From: Flavobacteriales bacterium UBA1531
GTDB taxonomy: Bacteria > Bacteroidota > Bacteroidia > Flavobacteriales_D > Sanyastnellaceae
DNA length: 64,000 nucleotides
Assembly (NCBI GenBank): GCA_002323795.1
Contig: DCPZ01000011.1
Coordinates: forward strand, 1 to 64,000
Direction: 5' to 3'
Of the stretch, positions 53,203 through 62,553 are shown piece after piece. How positions within the stretch are numbered: position 1 is the stretch's first letter; every line of letters begins with the position of its first letter. The translations under genes and the position numbers were made by a program. The notes under the pieces are model-generated. The model saw nothing but the letters and a program-made list of their open reading frames with translations. It did no database searches and was not told where the DNA came from.

Positions 53203-56064
53203 CTAGTCTTCAAGCGTCTGCTTGACTTCAACTTCTTCATAAGCCTCGATAACATCACCAACCTTGATGTCATTGAACCTTTCTACGTTCAAACCACACT
53301 CAAAACCTTTCGAAACTTCTCGAACGTCGTCCTTGAAACGTTTCAAAGATCCCAATGTGCCGGTATAAGCAACTACACCCTCACGAACGACACGAATCTT
53401 GTTGTTTCGGTTGATTTTACCATCCAAAACAAAGCATCCCGCAATGGTTCCAACCTTCGAAATTTTGAAGGTTTCGCGGATCTCAGCTGAGCCAACAACC
53501 TTTTCTTCAATCTTCGCAGACAAGAGGCCTTCCATTGCATCCTTCATCTCCTCAATGGCCTTGTAAATTACCGAGTAGAGCTTGATTTGAATCCCTTCTT
53601 TTTCCGCCAACCGGCGCGCGGCACCGCTCGGTCGGACCTGGAATCCAATGATAATCGCCGATGATGCTGAGGCAAGCAGAATGTCAGATTCTGAGACTTG
53701 TCCTACAGCCTTGTGGATGATGTTCACTTGAACCTTTTCCGTGCTCAGTTTCTGCAATGAATCACTCAATGCTTCAATGGAACCATCAACGTCACCTTTA
53801 ACGATGAGATTCAGCTCCTTAAATTCTCCGACTGCAATTCGCCTTCCAAGTTCTTCTAACGTCACCGAGCGTTGTGAACGCACCCCCTGCTCTCTTTGCA
53901 ATTGCTGACGCTTAATTGCAATGTTTCGTGATTCACGCTCGTCTTCAAAGACGTGGAATTTATCCCCAGCACTTGGTGCTCCGTCAAAACCTAGAATCGA
54001 TACCGGTACAGATGGCCCGGCTTCTTCAACGCGCGTTCCGCGTTCGTTGAACATTGCTTTTACCTTACCAGAGTACTGACCGGCTAACAGAGCATCTCCT
54101 ACTCGCAGAGTTCCCCCTTCAACCAACAAGTTCGTTACATAGCCTCGGCCTTTGTCCAAAGAGCTTTCCACAACTGTTCCAATGGCTCGCTTTTTCGGAT
54201 TCGCTCTTAAATCGAGCATCTCCGCTTCAAGTAGAACCTTTTCCAAGAGCTCCGTTACGTTCGTCCCATTCTTCGCCGAAATCTCTTGGCTCTGGAACTT
54301 CCCTCCCCATTCCTCCACAAGAACATTCATCTCTGAAAGTTCTTGTCTAATCTTGTCTGCATTCGCTTCGGGGCGATCCATTTTGTTCAATGCTACGACC
54401 ATCGGGATCCCCGCCGCTTGCGCGTGATTGATGGCTTCCTTCGTTTGTGGCATTACAGCATCATCGGCAGCTACAACAATCACCGCAATGTCCGTTACCT
54501 GAGCACCACGAGCACGCATGGCTGTAAATGCTTCGTGACCAGGCGTATCCAAAAACGTCATCTTTCCACCTTGGGGCAAGGTCACGTGATACGCACCAAT
54601 GTGCTGTGTGATTCCACCAGCCTCTCCTGCAATCACGTTAGCGCTTCGAACAAAATCAAGCAGAGATGTCTTTCCATGGTCAACGTGACCCATGACCGTC
54701 ACAATTGGCGGACGTTCGGCCATGTCCTGCTCCTCGTCCAGCTCGATCTCAATTGATTCTTGAACTTCTGCACTGACAAAATTAGCCTCGAAGCCAAATT
54801 CTTCGGAGATGATTGTAATGGTTTCGGAGTCCAATCGTTGGTTGATCGAGACCATAATCCCCAAAGTCATGCAGGCCGAAATGACCTCATTGACGTTCGC
54901 ATTCATCATGCTCGCCAATTCAGCAACCGTCACAAATTCGGTGAGCTGCAATGTTTTTGCCTCTTCCTCTTGTCTCGCCAATTCCTCTTCCTGCCGTTCT
55001 TGCACAGCGCTCCTCTTCGCACGTCGTAATTTTGCTGAATTGGACTTCTTACCTCCACTCAGCCTCGCAAGCGTTTCTTTGATTTCCTTTTGGATATCTG
55101 CTTGACTCACCTCTTTTTTAGGCTCATTGCGACGACCACGACCTCGGTTGTCCCCTCGACCACCACCAGACGTGCGCGCTGTTTTCTCGACATCAACTTT
55201 GGTGATGCGTTTTCGCTTTCGTTTGTTGTCTTCCCCCTTGCCTGCTGGAGTTTTCTTCTTTTCTACCGGCAGTTCAATTTTCCCCACGACAGTCGGTCCA
55301 GAAAGCTTCTCTATTTTCGTTTCATGCTTTTCAACCACCTTTGCCTCAGCGGCGTTAGCGGCCTCAATTGCGGCAGCCTCTTCTTCAGCCGCCTTGACCT
55401 TGGCCTCTGCCTGAGCTGCAGCTTCTTTCTTGGTAATCTCAGCTGACTTTTTCTCCAACTTGGCCTTTTCGGCAAGCTTTTCTTGCTTGCTTTTTGGCTT
55501 TGACTTCTTGGATACAGCGTCCAGATCAACCATGCCTAAGACCTTAACGGGTCCGTCAGCGATTGGTTCTTTTTTCTCTACTTCTGCATCAACGGTTTCA
55601 GCAGACTTTTCAACGGCATCTTCCTTTTCTTCTGCCTTCACAGGGTCGGACGCAACTGGAGACTCTTCCTTTTTAACCGGTTGTACAGCAGCCTTTGCCT
55701 CTTCCGGTTCCTCATTCTGAACGCGCTTGACGACAGGCTGCTGTTGGCTCTTTTGAAATACGGACAGATCCAATTCAACTTCAGGCTCTTCCAGCGCATC
55801 TGGCCTTCTGCGTGCTGAGGCAAGTGTTACGCTTGCTCGCTCAGTTACAGAGCGGTTCGCCGAACTCACGGCCTTGGCTTTGGCCACTTTTTCATCTTGA
55901 AAATTGGCACGAACCAAAGCCACAGCAGCGGCATCAATTTTCGTGTTCGGCTTGGCATCAACCTCGATGCCTTCGCCTGCCAAAAAATCCACTATCGTTT
56001 GGATGCCCAGGTTGAATTCACGGGCAATTAGATTGAGTCGTACGGGTTTGTTAGCGTCGGCCAT
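53203..56064 (-). CDS. infB: Translation initiation factor IF-2
   Basis: A 953-residue GTPase that positions initiator tRNA on the ribosome. A short IF2_N-like segment ([20 protein letters not shown], read in pieces, residues 10-29) is followed by a long charged Lys/Glu/Ala region to about residue 350. The G domain has GHVDHGKTS (near 458), DTPGHEAF and NKMDRPEA; domains II-IV follow with [22 protein letters not shown] and a C-terminal C1/C2 end. Start ATG 56064 gives [12 protein letters not shown]. It lies 59 bases after nusA in the conserved rimP-nusA-infB order. Confidence 0.97.
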   Translation of the reverse strand: MADANKPVRLNLIAREFNLGIQTIVDFLAGEGIEVDAKPNTKIDAAAVALVRANFQDEKVAKAKAVSSANRSVTERASVTLASARRRPDALEEPEVELDLSVFQKSQQQPVVKRVQNEEPEEAKAAVQPVKKEESPVASDPVKAEEKEDAVEKSAETVDAEVEKKEPIADGPVKVLGMVDLDAVSKKSKPKSKQEKLAEKAKLEKKSAEITKKEAAAQAEAKVKAAEEEAAAIEAANAAEAKVVEKHETKIEKLSGPTVVGKIELPVEKKKTPAGKGEDNKRKRKRITKVDVEKTARTSGGGRGDNRGRGRRNEPKKEVSQADIQKEIKETLARLSGGKKSNSAKLRRAKRSAVQERQEEELARQEEEAKTLQLTEFVTVAELASMMNANVNEVISACMTLGIMVSINQRLDSETITIISEEFGFEANFVSAEVQESIEIELDEEQDMAERPPIVTVMGHVDHGKTSLLDFVRSANVIAGEAGGITQHIGAYHVTLPQGGKMTFLDTPGHEAFTAMRARGAQVTDIAVIVVAADDAVMPQTKEAINHAQAAGIPMVVALNKMDRPEANADKIRQELSEMNVLVEEWGGKFQSQEISAKNGTNVTELLEKVLLEAEMLDLRANPKKRAIGTVVESSLDKGRGYVTNLLVEGGTLRVGDALLAGQYSGKVKAMFNERGTRVEEAGPSVPVSILGFDGAPSAGDKFHVFEDERESRNIAIKRQQLQREQGVRSQRSVTLEELGRRIAVGEFKELNLIVKGDVDGSIEALSDSLQKLSTEKVQVNIIHKAVGQVSESDILLASASSAIIIGFQVRPSGAARRLAEKEGIQIKLYSVIYKAIEEMKDAMEGLLSAKIEEKVVGSAEIRETFKISKVGTIAGCFVLDGKINRNNKIRVVREGVVAYTGTLGSLKRFKDDVREVSKGFECGLNVERFNDIKVGDVIEAYEEVEVKQTLED

Positions 56065-56123
56065 TGGCGAAGTGAGGGCTTATAAGTGCGAATTTAACAG
56101 GGAATGTGGTCTTTCGACAGGAA

Positions 56124-57359
56124 TTAAGACAATTCGTCTTTCAAGATTTTCAAGACTTCACGAATCGTCTCCAATTCGAGGTCGGTTCGGTTCACCAGAA
56201 AATCTTCATTGCGGTTCAGAACTGATCGTGCAGTTTCAAGGCCAATCTTGACGAATTCCTCCAAAATCCACGCATCAATTTCATCTGCAAATTCAGTCAA
56301 TTCTACATCATCCGAAGAGTCGTCTTCATCGCGATAAACGTCGATTTCATAGTTGGTAAGCAGTCCCGCAAGCTTGATGTTATTCCCTCCTTTTCCGATT
56401 GCTAAACTGACTTGATCTGATTTGAGATAAACTTTCGCTTCACGCGTTTCCTCATTCAATTCAATGGACGAAATTTTCGCTGGGCTCAACGATCGCGTCA
56501 CTAGCAGCTGTTCATTTTCAGTGAAGTTGATCACATCAATGTTCTCATTCTTGAGTTCACGCACGATGCTGTGGATTCGAGAACCTTTCATGCCAACACA
56601 AGCTCCCACTGGATCTACTCGCTCATCATAAGACTCTACCGCCACTTTGGCTCGCTCACCCGGGGACCGAACCACCTTCTTGATGGTGATTAGTCCGTCA
56701 GAGATTTCAGGCACTTCCTGCTCGAACAGACGCTCTAGGAATTCTGGTGCCGTGCGCGATAAGACAATGCGAGGATTGTTATTCTTCATCTCAACCGCGG
56801 AAACAACGGCTCGCACAGTATCTCCCTTCTTGAAAAAATCACCCGGAATCTGACTTTCACGGGGCATGACAACCTCATTGTCTTCGTCATCAACCAGCAA
56901 AATCTCACGCTTCCAGATTTGGTAAACCTCTGCAGAAATCACTTCGCCTACACGCTCTTTGTAAAGCTGATAAATGGCATCTTTTTCCAGATCCATGATT
57001 CGGCCCGCCAAGTTTTGGCGCAAGGAAAGCACATTTCGACGACCAAAGGACTCCAGTTTAATTTCTTCTGAAACTTCTTCCCCCACCTCAAAGTCGTCCT
57101 CAATTTTCAAGGCTTCGGAAAGAGCAATTTCCTCATTCTCATCCTCTACTTCTCCATCGGCTACGATTACCCGGTTTCTCCAGATTTCCAAATCACCTTT
57201 GTCAGGGTTGATGATGATATCGAAATTTGAATCATCTCCATATTTTTTTAAAATCATGGCTCTAAAGACATCCTCTAAAATGCCCATCATAACCTCGCGG
57301 TCGATGTTTTTGAATTCTTTAAATTCCTTGAAGGAATCTACCAAATTGAGTTGTGTCAT
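56124..57359 (-). CDS. nusA: Transcription termination/antitermination protein NusA
   Basis: A 411-residue RNA polymerase-binding factor affecting pausing, termination and antitermination. It has the N-terminal polymerase-binding domain (to about 130), an S1 domain, and two KH domains (VDPVGACVGMKGSRIHSIVREL, in pieces, near 250; LAIGKGGNNIKLAGLLT near 315). The acidic repeats of enterobacterial NusA are absent, so the length is normal for Bacteroidota; a short acidic and helical tail remains (about 345-411). It lies 49 bases after rimP. A terminator-like hairpin sits in the 5' leader of this operon. Confidence 0.97.
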   Translation of the reverse strand: MTQLNLVDSFKEFKEFKNIDREVMMGILEDVFRAMILKKYGDDSNFDIIINPDKGDLEIWRNRVIVADGEVEDENEEIALSEALKIEDDFEVGEEVSEEIKLESFGRRNVLSLRQNLAGRIMDLEKDAIYQLYKERVGEVISAEVYQIWKREILLVDDEDNEVVMPRESQIPGDFFKKGDTVRAVVSAVEMKNNNPRIVLSRTAPEFLERLFEQEVPEISDGLITIKKVVRSPGERAKVAVESYDERVDPVGACVGMKGSRIHSIVRELKNENIDVINFTENEQLLVTRSLSPAKISSIELNEETREAKVYLKSDQVSLAIGKGGNNIKLAGLLTNYEIDVYRDEDDSSDDVELTEFADEIDAWILEEFVKIGLETARSVLNRNEDFLVNRTDLELETIREVLKILKDELS

Positions 57360-57408
57360 GCTTTCAATATTTGCTGCGCGCAGTTAATTATGACTGATTG
57401 TGGTCTTG

Positions 57409-57882
57409 TTATTTCTTCTTGAATGAAACTTGGACCTTCGTCCATTCCAACTGTTCCATGGCGTAAGTGTGGTCTTCCTCTACCCATTCCTTAGCCTTGC
57501 GGCCTTCGATGCGGCGTTTCTCTCTTGTTTGTATCACCAAATCGTTTTCCGTGGCGGAAATTAATTTCCCTTCCACCTTTCCTGCCTCGTGAATTTTCAA
57601 CTGAACATCACGGCCAATATTTTTAGTGTATTGTCGGAGCATTTTCAGCGGCTGATCTAACCCAGGAGAACTCACGTCAAGTGAGAAGTCCTCAGCATCT
57701 CGGTCCAGCTCATCCTCTAGATGCCGACTGAGCCCGATGCACTTGGCAATGCTCGTCCCTTCATCATCATCTAGTAAAATCGAGATCATATTCCCTTCCC
57801 GCACTCGAACGTCTACGACAAACCCGCTTCCTCCTTCAAGGTAAGACTGAGCTAAGTCACGAATCGTTTGTTCTTGGATCAC
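57409..57882 (-). CDS. rimP: Ribosome maturation factor RimP
   Basis: A 157-residue protein needed for 30S subunit assembly. The N-terminal domain shows FVVDVRVREGN.ISI.LDDDEG (about residues 21-42), then I.LSRHLE...D.......LDVSSPGLDQPL with the conserved VSSPG (about 70-74). The C-terminal Sm-like domain follows. The start is GTG 57882; an in-frame TAA eight codons upstream rules out a longer form. It heads rimP-nusA-infB. Confidence 0.95.
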   Translation of the reverse strand: MIQEQTIRDLAQSYLEGGSGFVVDVRVREGNMISILLDDDEGTSIAKCIGLSRHLEDELDRDAEDFSLDVSSPGLDQPLKMLRQYTKNIGRDVQLKIHEAGKVEGKLISATENDLVIQTREKRRIEGRKAKEWVEEDHTYAMEQLEWTKVQVSFKKK

Positions 57883-57933
57883 AGGAGGGCGTTTGGTAGC
57901 GGTTTAACGAAAAGTAATGATCACATTCGCAAC

Positions 57934-57961
57934 AAAAAAGAGGGGTGTTGGACCCCTCTTT
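57934..57961 (-). terminator. Terminator-like hairpin in the rimP-nusA-infB leader
   Basis: On the minus strand AAAGAGGGGT (57961-57952), loop of five bases, ACCCCTCTTT (57946-57937), then TTT: a perfect 10-bp GC-rich stem running into a T tract. It lies after the predicted promoter and 51 bases before the rimP start. No other minus-strand gene ends here, so it is more likely an attenuator than an ordinary end-of-gene terminator. Confidence 0.7.
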
Positions 57962-57988
57962 CAATTCTTTCGTTACATGTTATCCAGG

Positions 57989-57996
57989 CAAAGATA
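57989..57996 (-). promoter_or_regulatory. Predicted -7 element of rimP-nusA-infB
   Basis: On the minus strand TATCTTTG, a perfect TAnnTTTG, predicts +1 at about 57985 and a leader of about 103 bases containing the terminator-like hairpin at leader bases 25-49. No TTG was found at -33. Confidence 0.5.
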
Positions 57997-58083
57997 GCGC
58001 ATTCTCATGGAATTCCCCATCCAGGTTATGCAAATGTGGCGCTATTTTCGGCAAGAGCATTCAAACCAAACCTTGCCATCGCC

Positions 58084-58773
58084 ATGTCCTATGTCCTGCA
58101 GATGATCGAAGAAGGGGAGCATCAAACCCAAGACTTCAAGATGCGAGTGGACAATGCACGTAAGATTGCAAAGACCATTGTGGCCTTTGCCAATAGCGAA
58201 GGTGGACGGCTTCTTATTGGAGTCAAGGACAACGGCGGAATCGTAGGTGTTCAGGCAGACGAAGAGGTGCATGTCATCGACTTGGCTTGTCAGTCGCACT
58301 GCAAACCCACAGTAGCTTTTGAAGCACAGGTGTGGAAGGCAGAAGGCCGATCCGTTCTGGAAATTAAAGTCCCGAGATCCCCAGCGCGACCGCATTTTTG
58401 CGAAGATGAGGAAGGGAAGTGGCGTGCATACCTCAGGCAAGAAGATCGGATTCATCGAGCCAGCCCTGTCCAGGTGAAAGTGTGGCAATATGAAATGCGC
58501 ATGGATCGGTCTGAATTCCGATACGACCAATACATCGGCAAACTTTTCGCCGCATGGCGCAATGGACGCAAACTGGCCTTCAGGCAAGTCGTTCGAATGG
58601 GGCGCCTTTCATTTGCCGACGCAGAAGACTTGCTTTGTTTGCTGGTCGTTTGGGGAATCGTTGCCTGGCAAAGAGGTCCAAAAGGTTTGACCTATGCGCT
58701 CACTGACGCAGGGGCATTGGACGAATTGGAAACGCATGGCCCAGAATCATTTCGTTGGAAAAATTATTCCTAA
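58084..58773 (+). CDS. AlbA-2/Schlafen-type ATP-binding domain protein
   Basis: A 229-residue protein whose first 120 residues form an AlbA_2 (divergent AAA-4) domain: EGEHQTQDFKMRVDNARKIAKTIVAFANSEGGRLLIGVKDNGGIVGV, read in pieces, with the F.A..GG.L.IGV..NG.I.G core. The C-terminal 100 residues look like a winged helix (RQVVRMGRLSFADAEDLLCLLVVWGIV.W). The ATG at 58084 fits the Bacteroidota form (about 200-230 residues). Function is uncertain, perhaps nucleic-acid-related or regulatory. A -7-like TATTTTCG lies at 58043-58050. It is divergent from rimP and 38 bases upstream of porZ. Confidence 0.82.
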   Translation: MSYVLQMIEEGEHQTQDFKMRVDNARKIAKTIVAFANSEGGRLLIGVKDNGGIVGVQADEEVHVIDLACQSHCKPTVAFEAQVWKAEGRSVLEIKVPRSPARPHFCEDEEGKWRAYLRQEDRIHRASPVQVKVWQYEMRMDRSEFRYDQYIGKLFAAWRNGRKLAFRQVVRMGRLSFADAEDLLCLLVVWGIVAWQRGPKGLTYALTDAGALDELETHGPESFRWKNYS

Positions 58774-58811
58774 CTCCGGGGCAATATCCCGAACTTTAAC
58801 CCGTATCGTCT

Positions 58812-61343
58812 ATGCCCAGAAGAGCTGAAACACCCATGACCAAAGCCCCCATATTCCAGAATTGCATTTTCCTTGGATTTGCTCTTTTGTTTCAAACCTT
58901 TACCTTGGTTTTTGGACAGATCTCTTCGGCCAGCGGCGCAAGTCTGCAGGAAAACAGACCGACTGGCTCTTGGTTTGATTACTTCCCTTATCATCGAACG
59001 GAGGAACTGGTGCACTGCCAAGGAGTTTCTAGCGAAACATCCTTCTGGGCCGTACGCACCGCACAAGCCTTGTTTCTTTATCATGAATCCGACAATAGCC
59101 TTCAGCGACTAACCACCGTGGAAGGAATGAGCGGAAGCAATCCAACTGCCATCGCCTGGGATGCAAATAGCGAGCTTTTGATCGTGGGTTATGCATCAGG
59201 TAAACTGGACCTCTTCTCAAATACGGGTGAGTGGCTTTACACCTTCAACGACATTCCTCAAAGCAATTTAATTGGTGACAAGTCCATTTTAAATATACTC
59301 TGGGGTGGCTCCGAAAACCCTGATATGATCTTCGCCGCTTGCGGTTTCGGCGTCGTAGCGTTGAACATCCGAACGCTCGATGTGCGCGATACGTGGTACG
59401 TAGAAGGACAACAAAACCTTCGGAGGTGCAATGGTATTTCAGTGCACCAGCGGGAAGAGTCCGAAGCCGTTTATGTGGTTTGGACTGACGCTGGAATCTT
59501 CGAGGCTCCTGTAAATCACCCTTTTCTCAGTTCACCAGATGCCTGGATGCGCTGGAGTGACATACCACTTGAAACTGCTGAATACATGCACGTTATTTTT
59601 GCTCCTGACGGAGATGTAGTGGTGCACATGAAAACGGGAGACATTGAAAGTCCAGATGCACTTTGGCTGCTTGATGATGGCTTGTGGACTGCTTTTCCAA
59701 ATTGGGAAGAAGGGGTTGTTCTAGACCTTGAGGCCACCCAACTCAACGATACAAACCAAAGCTGGCGGCTCGCAATCGCCGACTTTCAATCCATTCGCTT
59801 GTACAATGCAGAATATGAGCAGGTACAATTGGATTATGCAGCCGATGGAATTCCCTTGCGTGTAAGCGACATGGCCTTTAAGAATGGGCATACGGGCAGT
59901 GAAAATGAGGTGGAAGAGAGTTTCCAAGACTTATTCATAGCCAACAATGAGCAAGGCCTTTTAAGGATGGATATCACGGGTGACGGATGGGATGATCATT
60001 GGGTTTTGGATGGCCCTCCCGTTCCATTGGTGCGGGACATTGACGCATGGAATGACCGTGTCTGGATTGCTTCGGGAGGGATTGACGGCACGTGGACCAG
60101 CATGTACCATAAACATGGGCTGTACGGATTTGAAGGCAATAATTGGCAATGGATTGAGCTCGGCGATGGAGAAAATGATGTGCTAGGAATCAATGATCCC
60201 ATGTGTGTTTCAATTGATCCGCTCAACTCCGACCATGCGTATTTTGGCACATGGGAAGAAGGTTTGATTGAGGTCCTTAACAATGAAGTGGTCAATCTAT
60301 TCAACGATGTCAACAGCCCCCTTGAACAAACTGAGTTTGGAGGTTCTCCAAGGATTGGAGTTGGCGGAGTGGATTTTGATGCTCTAGGAAACCTCTGGTT
60401 CACCAATGCCTATGCAGATGAAGGATTGCATGTGCGGCTTCAGGATGGATCGTTTCAGACCATGGGGTTGGGCGATGCTCTGGGAAATGACGGTTGGCTG
60501 GGACAAGTCCTTGCAGCCCGAAATGGATACATCTGGTGCATCATGCCACGCAACCAAGGACTGCTTGTATATGATACCAACAAAACACCAGAGGACACCA
60601 ACGACGATGACTGGCGCGTCTTAACATCTGATCCCGAAAAGGGGGGGCTGCCCTCAGATGATGTCTATTCAATCGAGGAAGATTTAGACGGCGAGATTTG
60701 GATAGGCACAGCAGCAGGTCCTTGTGTCATTTACCTCCCGAGTCTAGCCTTTGAAAACAGTAATGAAAACCCGATCGCCTCACAAATACTCATTCAGCAA
60801 GATGGTAATTTTCAATTGCTGCTGGAAACCGAAATCATTCAGAGCATTTGCATCGATGGTGGCAACCGAAAATGGATTGGCACACAGAACAGCGGTGTCT
60901 ACTTATTGAGTTCAGACGGAACTTCCCAAGTTTTGCATTTTGAAGCGGAAAACAGCCCTCTGCCCAGCGATCAAATTTTTGATATCGCTATCAATCACCG
61001 CAATGGTGAAGTCCTCATTGGAACAGATCGCGGCTTGATGGGATGGCGCAGCGATGCTCAGAATTTCGTTGTTGAAATCAACGAAATTCGAACCTATCCA
61101 AACCCCGTCACTGCGGGATTTGATGGCTGGATCACCATCGATGGGCTGGCATTTGAATCCACCGTGCACATCACGAGTTCAGCGGGTCGATCCGTTGCAA
61201 AACTCAAGTCCGAAGGAGGAAGAGCGGTTTGGGATGGATTGGATTGGAATGGCCAGCCGGTGGGTTATGGCGTATACCTCGTATTCGCAACTGATGCTGA
61301 AGGGAAATCCGCTGGCACAACCAAATTTGCCATCATGCGCTGA
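58812..61343 (+). CDS. porZ: PorZ-like T9SS surface attachment protein
   Basis: An 843-residue exported protein with a signal peptide (hydrophobic core about 18-34, cleavage after VFGQ). The body is two beta-propellers with repeats such as GLLRMDI, LYGFEGNNWQWIEL, GIAW-type turns, and blades ending DDVYSIEEDLDGEIWIGTAAG, read in pieces; the C-terminal 85 residues are a T9SS-type sorting domain (IRTYPNPVTAGFDGWITI...GVYLVFATDAEG). The opening WFDYFPYHRTEEL is typical of PorZ, which in Porphyromonas binds anionic lipopolysaccharide and helps PorU attach cargo. ATG 58836 is another possible start. The following aminotransferase begins 17 bases after the stop. Confidence 0.85.
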   Translation: MPRRAETPMTKAPIFQNCIFLGFALLFQTFTLVFGQISSASGASLQENRPTGSWFDYFPYHRTEELVHCQGVSSETSFWAVRTAQALFLYHESDNSLQRLTTVEGMSGSNPTAIAWDANSELLIVGYASGKLDLFSNTGEWLYTFNDIPQSNLIGDKSILNILWGGSENPDMIFAACGFGVVALNIRTLDVRDTWYVEGQQNLRRCNGISVHQREESEAVYVVWTDAGIFEAPVNHPFLSSPDAWMRWSDIPLETAEYMHVIFAPDGDVVVHMKTGDIESPDALWLLDDGLWTAFPNWEEGVVLDLEATQLNDTNQSWRLAIADFQSIRLYNAEYEQVQLDYAADGIPLRVSDMAFKNGHTGSENEVEESFQDLFIANNEQGLLRMDITGDGWDDHWVLDGPPVPLVRDIDAWNDRVWIASGGIDGTWTSMYHKHGLYGFEGNNWQWIELGDGENDVLGINDPMCVSIDPLNSDHAYFGTWEEGLIEVLNNEVVNLFNDVNSPLEQTEFGGSPRIGVGGVDFDALGNLWFTNAYADEGLHVRLQDGSFQTMGLGDALGNDGWLGQVLAARNGYIWCIMPRNQGLLVYDTNKTPEDTNDDDWRVLTSDPEKGGLPSDDVYSIEEDLDGEIWIGTAAGPCVIYLPSLAFENSNENPIASQILIQQDGNFQLLLETEIIQSICIDGGNRKWIGTQNSGVYLLSSDGTSQVLHFEAENSPLPSDQIFDIAINHRNGEVLIGTDRGLMGWRSDAQNFVVEINEIRTYPNPVTAGFDGWITIDGLAFESTVHITSSAGRSVAKLKSEGGRAVWDGLDWNGQPVGYGVYLVFATDAEGKSAGTTKFAIMR

Positions 61344-61359
61344 TGACGTAACTTCGAGC

Positions 61360-62553
61360 ATGGCCTTGTGGAAATCCAAACTGCCCGACGTCGGGACCAC
61401 CATCTTCAGCGAAATGAGTGCAAGAGCTCAAGAAAGTGGAGCGCTCAATATGAGTCAAGGATTTCCTGACTTCAATCCTCCAGAAGCCTTACAAGAAATG
61501 GTTCACCAAGCCATGCGCGATGGTCATAATCAATATGCCCCGATGGCCGGCAATCAATCGCTGAGGGAGTGGATTGGTCAAGATGTATATCACCGCACAA
61601 AACATTCGTGTTCTCCCGATTCAGAAATAACGGTTGGAGCCGGTGCCTCCTCCTTGATTTTTGCGGCCATCCAAGCCTTGGTTCAACCCAACGATGAAAT
61701 CATTGTTCTCGCACCTTGTTACGATCTTTATGAGCCCGCTGTGCAATTAGCAGGAGGATCTCTGCGCGTTGTTCCATTGAAACATGATGACTTTCACCTA
61801 GATCTCAATGCACTACATGAGGCCTTGTCTTCTCGGACACGACTGCTCATCGTCAACATCCCGAATAACCCAACAGGTGCGACATGGACGATGGATGAGT
61901 TGGATGAATTGGCCGCATTGGTCAACGACTCCAATACACTCATTTTGAGTGACGAGGTCTATGGCCCGATGCACTACGATGGAAAGGAAGCGCTTTCCAT
62001 CCTGCACCAGCAGGAACTTCGAAAACGGAGTTTGGTAGCGGCTTCATTTGGGAAAGTCTTGCATGCCACAGGGTGGAAAATTGGCTACCTCATCGCACCA
62101 CCCAAATGGACACGTGAAATCCGAAAGGTGCATCAATACGATGTTTTCTCCACAGGAGCGCCCTTTCAGGAAGGTATTTCTCGGTTCCTTTCAAGTCCTA
62201 ATGGTGCAGCGCACCTCGAAGAATTGGCTGGATTCTATCAAAAAAAAAGAGATCGTTTGATCGCTGGCCTATCAGGTAGTTCGTGGTCCTTTACACCTGC
62301 TGAAGCCGGCTATTTCCAAGTCCTCGATTACAGCGCTTTCGATGACAGGGATGACCGATCAGCGACCAAGTCCTGGTGCGCGCAACCATTCAATCAAGGC
62401 ATTGCGCTAATCCCTTTATCCCCCTTCTTCCCTGATGTGGCCGAACCCCAAATCCGTCGACAGCAAGTACGAGTTTGCTTTGCAAAAAATGACGCCACTC
62501 TCGATGAAGGAATCGAGCGATTGCTGAAACTTTCAGAGATTGTGCCGCGATGA
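61360..62553 (+). CDS. Methionine aminotransferase (YbdL-like, class I/II PLP enzyme)
   Basis: A 397-residue PLP-dependent aminotransferase. Motifs are MSQGFPDFNPP (about 30-40), PLP-binding VGAGASSLIFAA, IPNNPTGATW (about 168), SDEVYGPMHYDG and the Schiff-base lysine in SFGKVLHATGWKIGY (about 233), with a C-terminal RVCFAKND arginine. The set fits the KAT/GTK-like YbdL group, which prefers methionine and transfers to 2-oxo acids. The next gene, overlapping by four bases, encodes an omega-amidase-type nitrilase, the partner enzyme that removes 2-oxoglutaramate when glutamine is the donor. The ATG at 61360 gives the family N-terminus. Confidence 0.9.
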   Translation: MALWKSKLPDVGTTIFSEMSARAQESGALNMSQGFPDFNPPEALQEMVHQAMRDGHNQYAPMAGNQSLREWIGQDVYHRTKHSCSPDSEITVGAGASSLIFAAIQALVQPNDEIIVLAPCYDLYEPAVQLAGGSLRVVPLKHDDFHLDLNALHEALSSRTRLLIVNIPNNPTGATWTMDELDELAALVNDSNTLILSDEVYGPMHYDGKEALSILHQQELRKRSLVAASFGKVLHATGWKIGYLIAPPKWTREIRKVHQYDVFSTGAPFQEGISRFLSSPNGAAHLEELAGFYQKKRDRLIAGLSGSSWSFTPAEAGYFQVLDYSAFDDRDDRSATKSWCAQPFNQGIALIPLSPFFPDVAEPQIRRQQVRVCFAKNDATLDEGIERLLKLSEIVPR

